Shown here in pieces: positions 10,972 to 23,100 of a stretch of DNA of 64,000 nt (positions are counted from its first letter, which is position 1; each line of letters starts with the position of its first letter). Where the stretch lies: contig JAANDG010000555.1 in NCBI GenBank assembly GCA_036852015.1, forward strand, positions 32,493-96,492. Direction: 5' to 3'. The notes under the pieces were generated by a model, which did no database searches, was not told the DNA's origin, and saw only the letters and a list, made by a program, of their open reading frames with translations. Origin of the DNA: Pelodera strongyloides (taxonomy: Eukaryota > Nematoda > Chromadorea > Rhabditida > Rhabditidae). Made by a program: the position numbers and the translations under genes.

Positions 10972-13380
10972 CTAGAGCTCGGCGCGCGCTGCGCGCGCGC
11001 CTCGCTCTAGCGTTTTACGTTTTACTTGAGCGTTCGCGCAAACCTTATATTTTATGCACTATTTTCCTTTTTTTTCTGCGCTAAATGCGCGTCTGACATC
11101 ATCGTTGAAGTTGATTTACATCATTAATATACGGTGAAGTTTGCACGTCTACTTTTTTTTGGCGTCATAGCTTCTGAAGCAGAAACGGTATTGCCCGTCT
11201 TAGTCGAATGCGCGTCTGACATCATCATTGAAGTTGATTTGCAGCATTTATGTCGCTACGGTGAAGTTTGCACGTCGACTTATTTTTGACGTCATAGCTT
11301 CTGAAGTAGAAACGGTATTGCCCGTCTAAGTCGAATGCGCGCCTGACATCATCATTGAAGTTTATTTGAAGCATTACTATGTCGCTACGGTGAAGTTTGC
11401 ACGTCGACTTATTTTTGACGTCATAGATTCTGAAGCAGAAGACATGTTGCCCGTCTAAGTCAAATGCGCGTCTGACATCATCATTGAAGTTGATTTGCAG
11501 CATTTATGTCGCTACGGTGAAGTTTGCACGTCGACTTATTTTTGAAGTCATAGCTTCTGAAGTAGAAACGGTATTGCCCGTCTAAGTCGAATGCGCGCCT
11601 GACATCATCATTGAAGTTTATTTGAATCATTACTATGTCGCTACGGTGAAGTTTGCACGTCGACTTATTTTTGACGTCATAGATTCTGAAGCAGAAGACA
11701 TGTTGCCCGTCTAAGTCAAATGCGCGTCTGACATCATCATTGAAGTTGATTTGCAGCATTAATATATCATTACGGTGAAGTTTGCACGTCGACTTTTTTT
11801 TGACGTCATAGATTCTGAAGCAGAAACGGTATTGCCCGTCTGAGTCGAATGCCCGTCTGACATCATCATTGAAGTTGATTTGCAGCATTACTATGTCGCT
11901 ACGGTGAAGTTTGCACGTCGACTTATTTTTGACGTCATAGATCCTGTAGCCGAAGACATGTTGCCCGTCTAAGTCAAATGCGCGTCTGACATCATCATTG
12001 AAGATGATTTGCAGCATTACTATGTCGCTACGGTGAAGTTCGCACGTCGACTTATTTTTGACGTCATAGATTCTGAAGCAGGAACGGTATTGCCCGTCTG
12101 AGTCGAATGCGCGTCTGACAACATCATTGAAGTTGATTTGCAGCATTACTATGTCGCTACGGTGAAGTTTGCACGTCGACTCATTTTTGACGTCATAGAT
12201 TCTGAAGCAGAAGACATGTTGCCCGTCTAAGTCAAATGCGCGTCTGAAATCATCATTGTAGTTGATTTGCAGCATTACTATGTCGCTACGGTGAAGTTTG
12301 CACGTCGACTTATTTTTGACGTCACAGATTCTGAAGCAGAAGACATGTTGCCCGCCTAAGTCAAATGCGCGTCTGACATCATCATTGAAGTTGATTTGCA
12401 GCATTACTATGTCGCGACGGTGAAGTTTGAACGTCGACTTATTTTTGACGTCATAGATTCTGAAGCAGAAACGGTATTGCCCGTCTGAGTCGAATGCGCG
12501 TCTGACAACATCATTGAAGTTGATTTGCAGCATTACTATGTCGCTACGGTGAAGTTTGCACGTCGACTCATTTTTGACGTCATAGATTCTGAAGCAGAAG
12601 ACATGTTGCCCGTCTAAGTCAAATGCGCGTCTGAAATCATCATTGTAGTTGATTTGCAGCATTACTATGTCGCTACGGTGAAGTTTGCACGTCGACTTAT
12701 TTTTGACGTCATAGATTCTGAAGCAGAAGACATGTTGCCCGCCTAAGTCAAACGCGCGTCTGACATCATCATTGAAGTTGATTTGCAGCATTACTATGTC
12801 GCTACGGTGGAGTTTGAACGTCGACTTATTTTTGACGTCATAGATTCTGAAGCAGAAGACATGTTGCCCGTTGCCCGTCTAAGTCAAATGCGCGTCTCAC
12901 ATCATAATTGAAGTTGATTTACATCATTAGGCTTGATCTACGGTGAATTTTAAATTTCTACTTAATTTTGACGATCATAGTACCTTCAATGTCAAAGAAC
13001 GATCACTTTGCGTATCAAATTGATCCGCCGCATCATTTCTATATATGCGGACAATTTCTCCCTATTCTTTGCCAGCTGCGGTTTAATTACCCAAGTTTGA
13101 GGTTAGGCTGGCCTCTTTTTATTGCGCAATAGTGCGATCGATACTGGCCGTCTACTCTGCGTCTTAGCAGTCGCAGTGCTATTTAGTCGTTCTCTAACAC
13201 GCGACTTTTGCTTATATCTCGCTTCGGGATCGCCGGGGACACTCGACACAATGTTCGCGTTTGCTTATCTCATTGAGCTCTAATTTTTCATAGGATTACT
13301 TTTTCGTTTGGCGATGCACTTTTGGAGCGTTACCGTTACGTGACGCGAATGGCAGACTTTTTTTATAGGGGGTGCTTAGA
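10972..13380 (-). mobile_element. Non-autonomous Helitron B
   Basis: Read on the minus strand it starts 5'-TCTAAGCACCCCC at 13380 and ends 3' at 10972 in a GC hairpin (GGCGCGCGC arms) followed by GAGCTCTAG, then host T. A 5'-TC, a 3' hairpin about 10 nt before the end, a terminal CTAG and no target-site duplication are the Helitron signature. Its first about 250 bp is clearly similar to Helitron A (shared blocks around AAGCGAGATATAAGC and GACGCAGAGTAGACGGCC). The middle is a 129-bp tandem array. No Rep/helicase ORF is present, so it depends on another element. Confidence 0.8.
11090..12930 (-). repeat. 129-bp tandem array inside Helitron B
   Basis: About fourteen units of 129 bp with anchor CACGTCGACTTATTTTTGAC, measured from regular spacing of TGCAGCATTA at 11881, 12010, 12139, 12268, 12397 and 12526. 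A 387-bp three-unit higher-order repeat is visible: variant blocks at 12119 and 12246 recur at 12506 and 12633. Because 129 is divisible by three, the minus strand is open for 436 codons (12791-11481), each unit reading a 43-residue block with DVRRAFDLDGQHVFCFRIYD. Coding is unproven. Confidence 0.85.
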
Positions 13381-13383
13381 CTA

Positions 13384-13530
13384 GAGCTCGGCGCGCTGCG
13401 CGCGCCTCGCTCTAGCTCGGGTGCTCCGCGCGCTTCGCGCGCTACGCACCCTCGATTTCTCGGCCCGCTTCGCGGGCCTCGATAACCGTTAGCTCGTTCG
13501 GCGGGCCTCCGGCCCGCCTCGCTCGCCCGT
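13384..13530 (-). repeat. Cluster of GC-rich hairpins at the Helitron A 3' end
   Basis: Successive palindromes in strongly GC-rich DNA within AT-rich surroundings: CCGCGCGCTTCGCGCGC, GGCCCGCTTCGCGGGCC and GGCGGGCCTCCGGCCCGCC. The terminal hairpin is the Helitron terminator; the others look like extra modules. A related GGCGGGCCTTCGGCCCGCC module recurs in Helitron C near 44200. Confidence 0.8.
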
Positions 13531-13549
13531 GGTAACCGTTTTTGTTGAC

Positions 13550-14730
13550 GTCATAGATTCTGAAGCAGATGACTTATTGTCCTTCTAAATCGAATGCACA
13601 TCAGATATCAGCACTGAAGTTCATTTGCATCATTAGTTTGACGTTACGATGAATTTTGTACTTAAACTTCTTTTTGACGTCATAGATTCTGAAGCAGATG
13701 ACAGAATTTTCGTCTAAGTCGAATGCACATCAGATATCAGCACTGAAATTCATTTGCATCATTACTTTGACGTTACGATGAATTTTGTACGTAAACTTCT
13801 TTTTGACGTCATAGATTCTGAAGCAGATGACTTATTGTCCTTCTAAGTCGAATGCACATCAGATATCAGCACTGAAGTTCATTTGCGCCATTACTTTGGC
13901 GCTACGATGAATTTTGCACGTCAACTTCTTTTTGACGTCATAGATTCTGAAGCAGATGACTCATTGTCCTTCTAAGTCGAATGCACATCAGATATCAGCA
14001 CTGAAGTTCATTTGCATCATTACTTTGACGTTACGATGAATTTTGCACGTCAACTTCTTTTTGACGTCATAGATTCTGAAGCAGATGACAGAATTTCCGT
14101 CTAAGTCGAATGCACGTTAGTCATCAGCATTGAAGTCATTTGCATCATTACTTTGGCGCTACGATGAAGTTGGCACGTCGACTTATTTCTTGACGTCATA
14201 GATTCTGAAGCAGAAGCGTAAATGAAAATCTCTCTCGAATGCACGCCTGACTTCATCATTGAAGTCCATTTGCATGACTATTTTGGATCTGCATTGACGT
14301 TTGCACGTCGACTTATTTTTGATGTCATAGATTCTGAAGCAGAAGCGTAAATGAAAATCTCTCTCGAATGCACGCCTGACTTCATCATTGAAGTCCATTT
14401 GCATGACTACTTTTGATCTGCATTGAAGTTTGCACGTCGACTTATTTTTGACGTCATAGATTCTGAATCGGAAGCGTAAATGAAAATCTCTCTCGAATGC
14501 ACGCCTGACTTCATCACTGAAGTCCATTTGTATGAGTACTTTTGATCTGCATTGAAGTTTGCACGTCGACTTTTTTTGACGTCATAGATTCTGAAGCAGA
14601 AGCGTAAATGAAAATCTCTTTCGAATGCACGCTTGACTTCATCATTGCAGTCCATTCACGTGACTACTTTTGATCTGCATTGAAGTTTGCACGTCGACTT
14701 ATTTTTGACGTCATAGATTCTGAAGCATTG
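13550..14730 (-). repeat. 129-bp tandem array inside Helitron A
   Basis: About nine units, related to those of Helitron B through GACGTCATAGATTCTGAAGC and the same 129-bp period (for example TTGCATGACTA at 14270 and 14399). Two subfamilies are visible, one at 13550-14110 and one at 14180-14720. In the second, the minus strand is open across units and reads a 43-residue block with EVRRAFERDFHLRFCFRIYD. Confidence 0.85.
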
Positions 14731-17261
14731 CAGACACACAAGAATGAACCTCACTTCTGAACTTGTCTCATCATACTGAATACGTTAGCACTTTGAACGG
14801 AGCGATTCTGACGATTTTCATTTTTGATGACGTCATCGCCAGAAACATTTCCATATATGGTCCGCGCGGATGAAGTTTTCGCTCAGCTTGATATCAATTT
14901 GTTCATGGGTCCCTATAAGGAAGTGCACACCACGGTATCAGCCATTTTGCGGATCATCACTTTTTTTTCATTTTCCCAAATATAGAACTCTAAATTGAAC
15001 TTAGACTTCCTTTTCCCGGCAATCGGATCGATACTGGCCGTCTACTCTGCGTCTTCGCTCTCGTAGCGCTATTTAGTCGTTCTCTAACAGGCGACTTTCG
15101 CTTATATCTCGCTTCGGGTTCGCCGGGGACAAGCGAGTCAGTGTTCGCGTTTGCTTATCTCATTGAGCTTTAATTTTTCATAGGATTCATTTTTCGATTG
15201 ACGATGAATTTTGGAATATTTTCCGTTACGCGATTTCGTGACGCGATTTGCACTATTGGATTATATAGGGGTTGCGGGTGACAAAACTGTCGGTATCAGT
15301 GTAGTGGTCAAGGTTCGCGAAAAGTTGTACTTGGTCTCCTGGAAGCAACGGCATTTTTTATGATAGAGTAGAAAGTATACGATATACATGAATGTTAGTG
15401 AGAACACATGAAGATGTGTAATCCCGTTATGTTGTAGTTTTATCACACAAACATTGTAGATTTTTTTGTGGAAAACGTTTTTCTGATGTTGTTAAATAAA
15501 ACTTTTATATATATTAATTTTATTTAAAGTTGACAAACCATAGGTGATAATTCCAGCTCGAGTTTGGAACTTTTCTCCTTGCCCAATTGTTAATTGCCCC
15601 ATTGCAGAGAAAACATAATCAAGCAACTGTAAAAAAAAAACATAAATAATAATTTTCAAGACGCCCAATATTTTTTTATTTTATGTATCTGCTAGACATT
15701 GGCAGCCACATGGTGTTATTATAATTTACCTCCTCAAATCTATTAGCCGCCATACCATTCGACCCATCGAAAAGCAAAAATATGTCGTTCCAACTCTAAA
15801 GTTGCGTAGCATTACTTTGACTTTATTATAATAATACCGACATTCTCTTTGGAGAGATAACTTTTTCTGAATACAATTTTACCACAATGTAAGCCATAAA
15901 CTTTCCTAAAATATTGCTTTGTATTGTATATTTCAATTAAAACACCTTTCAAATTGCAACGCCGTTTAGAACTTGAGAATTTTGACAGACATTACGATAT
16001 ATGTATGTACCTTGGATGGGGTGCAGGGGCAATTTGGTGTGGGAGCTTCATAACATTGAGTGTTAATGATCGTTTCGGCGAGGTAATCAAGAAATGGTAA
16101 TTGTAGTGGCATGTCAATTACTCGTGTGTTCTGCCAAGAGGAGAAATCCACCGAACCTCCCATACTTATCACGGTAAAAGATGCGTTCAGAAGGCCCAAC
16201 TCTTTTGCAGTCTCATCGATATCAAGCTGGTCACTGGAAAAAGGGCCTCAATATCATACAATTAATTGTAAGTAACAATACAGTTCAACTACTTTTTAAA
16301 TCTATTATAAAATACTAATGCGCTGAATTATGAAATAATGGACCAATTATATTTGTTCAATTTGCGAAGCGCTTTCCAGTGAAGTAAATTTTGACAAATT
16401 TTAGCTCCACATTTTGCGCCAAGCTACTGGCATGTTTCGCGAAAAACGATAATCTTTCGTAAAGAGAGCCCTTTCTATTCGCGGTAAACGATAAACGGCC
16501 GAAAAGAGAACCCGATTCGCGATAATAAAGGTCTTTCGGAAAGACGTGGGCCATTGCCGCCAATTTCCGGAAAACTGTTTATCGTCTTATCGCGAGGCCA
16601 AGTTCTGGTTTGTACTCGATTCATTCAAGTCGATGCACAAGCTGACCTACAAACTCCATTCTATGTGCATTTATACTAGCTTATGCGGTAAATTTGTCCT
16701 TACGTGGTGGCTGTGAAGAGTATGACGTGATCGTAGCGGTACGTTTGATACTCGTTGAAATATTCAAGAAGGTTCAGAACTCTAAATGGAAGTGAAAACA
16801 ACACAATATATGAACTGGCATGGCCCAGGACCAGGCGCTGTGGATCTTATCTACATATAACACAGGAAATATATTCAGCAGACCCTGTCAGCAAACGTGG
16901 ATAGTCTTTCTCTGCGTGTAGATATTTGAGCACTCTGGTAGCCTTATTTCATAAGCTGACTTCTTCGCGGAAGGTTATTTAGATTAGAACAGATTAATCA
17001 CTGACCGGTTCAATGTGAAGCTTCCAATGGTCGCATTTTCGTGGTACGCTTCCAACGAAAGGAAGCCGTCACATAGAGCTTCTGGGGTTTTCTTAAAGGG
17101 GTGGGATCCTTTCAAATTGCCCCTTTGTTTATGTCTGATATATGTATTGTAAACCGAGTAAACCCCCATATAAATCACAATCACTCACAAAACGTTTCTT
17201 CAATGATCCCAGAGTTTGTGTTGTAGTTTGCCGATACTGGATAGACCAGATCAGAAGCTAC

Positions 17262-17450
17262 TTTCTATTCGACAGAAGGTGCACTGTAACCCGCAGGAAA
17301 ATAACGCTATAGGCAAAGAGGGTCAAAGATTGATAAAGATGCATGAGATAGCGACAAAGTTAGAGAGCGGTTTATTTCGGTTTATCTCTCTTTGCCCATA
17401 GCGTTATTTTCCTGCCTTCTACAGTGTGCCAGCTGTCGAACAGAAAGGGG
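17262..17450. repeat. Imperfect inverted repeat in intron 3 of copy 1
   Basis: The left arm has GCAGGAAAATAACGCTATAG and the right arm its complement CATAGCGTTATTTTCCTGC, with outer arms AGAAGGTGCACTGT and CTTCTACAGTGTG. No gene. Confidence 0.7.
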
Positions 17451-17830
17451 ATTCATATAACGGGGTGTCATGCTTTCTCATGACGGTATACACATTACAT
17501 CCTTTGTCACTCTACACTTTTCATCTATTATCATTCAATAGATGATCCTTTTCTTCTTATTAAAGTACTACTGTTTCTGTACTCATTTTAAATACTTTTT
17601 GATATATTAAATCAAGTCTACCCAATACCAGCAAGACTCTGGGATCGTGGGATCCTTGATTTGGTAACTTTTTTGTACTGAGTATGATTTATATGGGGTT
17701 TACAAACATATCAAAAATAAGCAAAGGGCGATTTGAAATGACCCCATAAGCGGTATTTCAATTGTAACTTGCTTTGGTTTTTTTGCCTACTTTGAATGAA
17801 TAGGCGATTGCGTTTTTCTTGTGCGCCTTC

Positions 17831-18297
17831 TTAAAGGGAGAGGCTCACGAGAAGAAAGTTGTCCTCCATTTACTTGTACAGAATGTCCGGTACTTCAGAA
17901 ATATTATCGTGAAAAACGCATTGCTTGAAGCCTAGAACTCACAGAGTTATTCCCCGTCAAACAGTTCGGCCAGGTACCGTAGTCAGCAACGTCAAAATTC
18001 GTTTTTGCGGTTGATATCCGTTCATTTGCATTCTTTCTCTACCTAATAATGGTCAAACGAATAAAGATCATTCCTACGTTTATAAAGAAGCGTTTCCAAT
18101 ACAGTAATGCCCTAAAAGCGCAAAAAAATTTCTGGCTACGGTACCTGGCCGAACTGTTTCCCGGAGAATAACTCAGTGAGTTCTAGGCTTCACGCATTGC
18201 GGTTTTCACAGTAATATTTCTGAAATTTCGGACATTCTGTACAAATAAATTGAGGAAAACTTTGTTCTCATGGGCCTCTTCCTTTAAAGGATCGCAG
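17831..18297. mobile_element. TTAA-flanked palindromic element (AGGGAGAGGCTCACGAG family)
   Basis: Bounded by TTAA at 17831 and 18294. The arms AAAGGGAGAGGCTCACGAGA and TCATGGGCCTCTTCCTTT are inverted and the similarity continues inward (ACTCACAGAGTTATTC and its complement). No ORF. A second copy lies at 35925-36372. The TTAA duplication resembles piggyBac-type insertion, but no transposase is here to confirm that. Confidence 0.75.
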
Positions 18298-18302
18298 TCA
18301 CT

Positions 18303-18706
18303 CCAAAATCATCATTTTGCTTCGAGTTTACTTGAATTTAGCAAAGAATAAAGAAACATACTTTGCCAAAACCGAATAATTTGAATTCCAACTCAGGGGG
18401 TGAACAAGTAGAAAAGTAGTTCTACTTAACTACCGCGGGATTATGAAACGTGTAGTGATATGCCTGCAGACCCTTGCAGTATATGTAAAGATATAATATG
18501 TAGATATTTGCCGAAATAATTTGCATACTCCCGATCGGAAAGCAGCAGTATGAACACGTTTCGTGATCCTGAGGTAGTTAAGTAGAACTACTTTTCTACT
18601 TGTTCACTCCCTGAGTTGGAATTCAAATTATTCGGTTTTGGTAAAGTATTTGTCTCTATTCTTGAGTAAATACAAGTAAACTCGAAGAAGAACGACGATT
18701 TTGTAG
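18303..18706. repeat. Long inverted repeat (about 130-bp arms)
   Basis: Left arm with GAACAAGTAGAAAAGTAGTT and right arm with its complement, outer arms CTTCGAGTTTACTTG and CAAGTAAACTCGAAG. It abuts the TTAA element to its left and lies in intron 3 of copy 1. No coding frame. Confidence 0.75.
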
Positions 18707-19607
18707 TTTTTAAATTCGTATTACTGATAATGCACCCAATATGTATGAATCACATATAACGGCAAACCGCAAACGTGCGCACTGCTGCCGAATTTGTAGT
18801 GCGCTCTTTGCACATCTCGCATTCACTCGCTACGCAACATCTCTTTTATTTTCTTGTCTCATGATAATGTCGCAACTTACCACAGCGTCATGGCGTTCGA
18901 ATCCGTTTTCAGACGAATACGGATTTGCATAATATCCAAGCGAGAAATATACTTGGTTTTGAGCGTCGATTTTGTAAGTAGAAAGTAATGTTACCATATA
19001 GTTGAATAACTGAAACAAAACAAATAATAGATAAACTATTTTTGGGGATAAAAAATAAGTAGAATGGGGAAAAGAAGTAGTCTAAGCTAGTTTTGTTATG
19101 TCGATGCCTTACTTCTCATAGATATACACTGCTAGATAACATACCTGATCAGCGTTCTCTTTCGTCCCCATAAACTCTGTGCTATCAACTAGAATCATGG
19201 TATGTCGTCCACATGGAGTTAACCGGCCTTGTCCTGCAGTACAATTGTCTCCAGCGAAAACTGAAATTTCTTTTATAAATACGGGTTTTGCTCAAAGTAA
19301 AAATGGTACTATAATTTATCGCCGTTTAAAAACGTTCGATTCCCTATATCTTACCCACTAAAATTTAGACAACAAACACAAGATAGAAAACTGCATTTCG
19401 ATGTAACGTCTCGATACATGAGAGTATTGATAACAAAATGATAACAAACTCACTCGACATGGGTAATATTGTCAGTAAAAGACCAACTTCACGCATTATA
19501 GCCGAAAGGGTTGTAAATGTGAGGCTGCCTTCGTGGAGAGAATGAGACGCAAGGTCTGCCCTTTATTTTTGCGAACCTTACAGGCTTACACTAAAAATAT
19601 CTCGGAG

Positions 19608-19649
19608 TTCCTTATCTCAAACATTTTGCGCATAAGTCTTCGTTAATCG
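19608..19649 (-). promoter_or_regulatory. Conserved upstream element of copy 1 with GATA core
   Basis: On the minus strand this reads ATTAACGAAGACTTATGCGC followed by AAAATGTTTGAGATAAGGAA, about 112 bp before the ATG. The same block lies upstream of copies 2, 3 and 4 and of the relic at 39727. The AGATAAGG core matches GATA-factor sites; intestinal GATA control is known for many nematode secreted defence genes. Function here is inferred from conservation only. Confidence 0.55.
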
Positions 19650-20144
19650 CTGGTTTCGTTTCTTTTAGATCGTTGACTTAAAAACTTTTCTTGCACTTCG
19701 TAACGATTTCTCGCGGTGTCCATTTGAAGGGTCAGGCTCACGAGAAATTTTTTTTTTGCTTGTTTACCATAATATTCCAGTTGCAAGTTTACACATGGGA
19801 ACGCCATTGGGCAGTCATAGCTTTTATATACGGCACAACGCATGCTTGATTTAGTGGGTGCACTACATTTCCTCCAAACCTAGTGGAAACAGTTTTTTTT
19901 TCGGTGCGCGGATACTTATGACGTGCACTGTATTCACAAAAATTATACTGGCTGGTGCTATTAGCTGCAAATTATTCACCTGTGTCATAAACAGTTCGTA
20001 TACAGTTTCTTGAATATTTTTTTTCAGTATCGCCATCTGCTACAGAATGTATAGACGTTTCAAAGTTCACAAAGCATCAAAGTAAAATAGAATAAATATT
20101 TATTTTCGAGTCGTTTAAAAATTGCTCACGGAGCAGACAGGGGA
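19650..20144. other. Intergenic spacer between copies 1 and 2
   Basis: Holds the upstream region of copy 1 and the 3' flank of copy 2. The 3' flank (GCTCACGGAGCAGACA) is also conserved after copy 3, so the duplicated unit extends past the stop codon. No gene seen. Confidence 0.6.
20099..20104 (-). terminator. Polyadenylation signal of copy 2
   Basis: TTTATT on the plus strand is AATAAA on the minus strand, about 40 nt after the stop codon of copy 2. Confidence 0.5.
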
Positions 20145-23100
20145 TTAAAACTGAGTACAGAATACTTCGGTTGAGCACGGTGTGGCCTGACACGAGTAAA
20201 GATAAGGCAATTTGCACTGGGCAGAGTCGAATTCAGTCTTGAAGCCCTTGACACGAGTTAGGGTAGCACAGTCTCCACCATTGTCGTTGATAACACCAGT
20301 CTAAAAACGCTTTGAGTAACTAGCAATAGGGCAAAAGCCACGTCTGCAAAGGATATCCTCGAAACCTAGTAATGCTTAATCTTATTTTATTCACTGACAT
20401 GTAAATATGAAATCGCTTACAAATGTAGTTCCATCAGCCCAGGTCCACTGACCATAAGATCTCTCCAAACCAACATAGATTGGTTCTTTGCCACTCACAT
20501 CTAAATTTGTGTAAGGTATGCTGAGCGCCTGAGGACCTGTGTTACGCGATGTTTTATCTAATTGTAAAGTGAATGATATGCTAGCTTTGCAAATCTCATA
20601 AATGTTCCATAATTTTACTCGTAACTAAAAACTAGACACTCATGTGTACCTTTGCTAACGAATATCTGCTGTGCTGGTGTGACGACCGTGGATAGTTTTC
20701 CCTGATGTTCCCTTGAACAATAATGCTTGGCCAGTTGATTGGTCGCTTCCAAAGTCGACGTCTTGAATTAATATAATGTAAAATAAAGAAAGAAAGCCTA
20801 AAAACGAGACTAGCGCTTCACTGCAAAAAACCAGAATTGGGATACAATTTCGATTTGCTAGCTTATATTGCTGGTAACATCCATTCACCTGGTAACATCC
20901 ATCATTCGGGTCCCCTCGATGGGTGGTTGAGTCAGCAGTATATGAACTAGGGCAGAAGCAATTGGCTGAAATTTGCACAACTGCCTGCTATACGACTTTT
21001 TCTTGCTCGTTAGCTTTGTATTTGCTTAAAAACAACAACAAAGCAAAAAAAAATTGCCAATGTTGAGAACTGTGTCAGACATGTGATCAAACGTTTCGTT
21101 GAAGTATATACTCACCACTGCAGATGAGCTCGATCAAGTCTTGTACTTTAGCAACACTTTTTGACGAATCGATGTAATACTCAGGTGATGCAATTTCTTT
21201 CAATTCAGGGGCAACATTTCCGTTCGAGTCACCGAATGCTGAAATTTACAAATGGAACTATATGATGTTCATAGAAATGAAATGTTTCGAAATCTCGGAA
21301 AAGCTATTCCAAAGCCTCACCGATCACAATTATGATTCCACCATTGTCTTTGAACGATTTTGCTCTCGCAAGCGGAGATTCGTAATTTCCGAGTCTAGAA
21401 CGAACATAGTGCTTTGCTATTGAACTTTTCTTGAACCTACGCTCTTATCAAACCTGGCAGTCCACCCTAACTACCGACGCCCAGTGTGAGCTTTTGCACA
21501 AAACAGAGCGTACACATAACATAATGGTCGTTAGTTTTGTATTTTATCCGAATGGCTGGATAGCTGTGGAAATATAAATTGACCTGTAGGTGGAAGCTCC
21601 AATGATCATAACTTTTCGTGAAGTTGGGCGATGGGCAGAAGATTTGAAACTATCGCTAGCAATGCCGATTGCCCTATAATTTTGCCGTTCTAAATATTTT
21701 GCTTACAAAAACGATAGTGTTTATACTCTGCATTAGATAGAATTGTCAACAGCGCCGAAAGGCAAGTGCAAGCTGCTACTTTATGTAATTATGAGGACCT
21801 CCTTATTTATTTGGCAAGCTAGATAATAAAATGCTAGATAATAGACAATAAAAAGAAGAGCACCCGTCGATATTTGTTCCATCCGTATTGGTCCTTCTTA
21901 CATTATCAATGTCATCAACGAAACTGCCTGTATCAGTGTAGTGGTCCAGATTTGCGAAAAGCTGTGCTTTGTCTCCTATATTGAAAGACCGTTTTTAGGT
22001 TAGAAAAAACAAAACACAATTTTCTATTAAAAGCTTGTTTCTGCCATGAGCCATAAGGTAGCAAAAAAAAGCTCCAACATCAACAAGTGCGTAAAACACA
22101 AATAAATACTATCTACAATACAACAAGTTTATTTAAAATTGACAAACCGTAGTTGATAATTGCGGCACGTGTTTGGAACTGTTCAGCTTGCCCAATTGTT
22201 AATTGTCCCATTGCAGAGAAAACATAATCAATCAACTGTAACTTTTAAATTATAGAACCCGAACAAATTACGGACAAATATAAATGGACAATACATAATT
22301 GTTTTGAATCAATCGTCATAATTAAGTTGTCACTCACGCGTGTAATGGTGTCGGTTTTTCAACAAGTTACCTCTTCAAATCTATTAGCCGCGAAACCATT
22401 CGACCCGTCGAAGAGCAAACATATGTCGTTCCAACTCTAAAGTTATGCAGGATTATTTTTTCACAACGCCACAATGACACTAGAAATGCCACAATCAATT
22501 CGCAAATGTTGCTATTCGATTTTCTGCTTTAAAGGGACGGGCCCATCAAAATAAACATATATTTCGCATCATTTTATACTTTGTATAAAGGGGGATTATT
22601 ATGATAATGTACACTAAATTTCGGCTAGACTTTATCCCGCTGAAATTTTTCGGTGTCGGTGGTCGGAGAACCATACCGTAGACGAACAACAATTGCACCC
22701 TTATTTCCTTACCGCGTGTCCCGGGGGAATATGGCTGTATAGGCAGATACTCTCCTGGGACACATCAAGAGCCAGATACCCTCGAGTAACACGGTAAAGA
22801 AATAAGGGTGCAATTGTTGTTCTTCTACGGTATGGTTCTCCGCTTATCGACACCGAAAAATTTCAGCGGGATAAAGTCTCGCGCAATTTAGTGTACATAA
22901 TAATAAATCCCATTTATACAAATGATAAAAACATGCTAGATATATGTTTATTTTGATGTGCCCGTCCCTTTAAAGGCGGAGGCTCATGAGTTTTAAGTGT
23001 TCGATTCCTTTCCTTTTATCGAAAGAACATGGAAAAAATTAATCTAAAAAAGAGTTATTTTTCAGGGTGTTGTATAGTTATTTTTACGGTGGTTTTAAAA

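Larger units (their letters stand above)
13381..15281 (-). mobile_element. Non-autonomous Helitron A
   Basis: On the minus strand it starts 5'-TCACCCGCAACCCC at 15281, right after the host GTTTTG, and ends 3' in a hairpin plus GAGCTCTAG at 13381, where Helitron B begins with TC. The 5' region matches B, and the body carries its own 129-bp array. Several extra GC-rich hairpins lie just inside the 3' end. No transposase or helicase frame was found. Confidence 0.8.
9119..19496 (-). pseudogene. VWA-VWA-C-type lectin gene, copy 1, split by Helitrons
   Basis: Secreted protein with two VWA folds and a C-type lectin domain. Exons: 19454-19496, 19145-19260, 18881-19009, 17006-17091, 16704-16781, 16011-16233, 15730-15795, 15539-15626, 15282-15338 plus 10917-10971 (one exon, broken), 10693-10782, 10553-10626, 10148-10270, 10002-10078, 9818-9929, 9515-9594 and 9119-9274. 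All phases agree; without the insertion it would be 550 residues. Signal peptide: residues 1-15. The metal-site motifs read DSTEF and DGSNG. The lectin part has WTWADG and the usual Cys pattern. The broken exon pieces are 57 + 55 nt, matching the 112-nt exon of copies 2 and 4, so no target bases were duplicated. Read-through meets a stop 13 codons into the insert, which would leave a product with VWA1 and part of VWA2. Unlike its paralogues, VWA1 end and linker share one 223-nt exon. Possibly still spliced around the insert, but no consensus donor lies at its edge. Confidence 0.8.

Noticed and set aside
16357..16563. 68-codon minus-strand ORF in an intron of copy 1
   Set aside because: Has some coding-like look but lies between two phase-matched exons and has no splice sites of its own.
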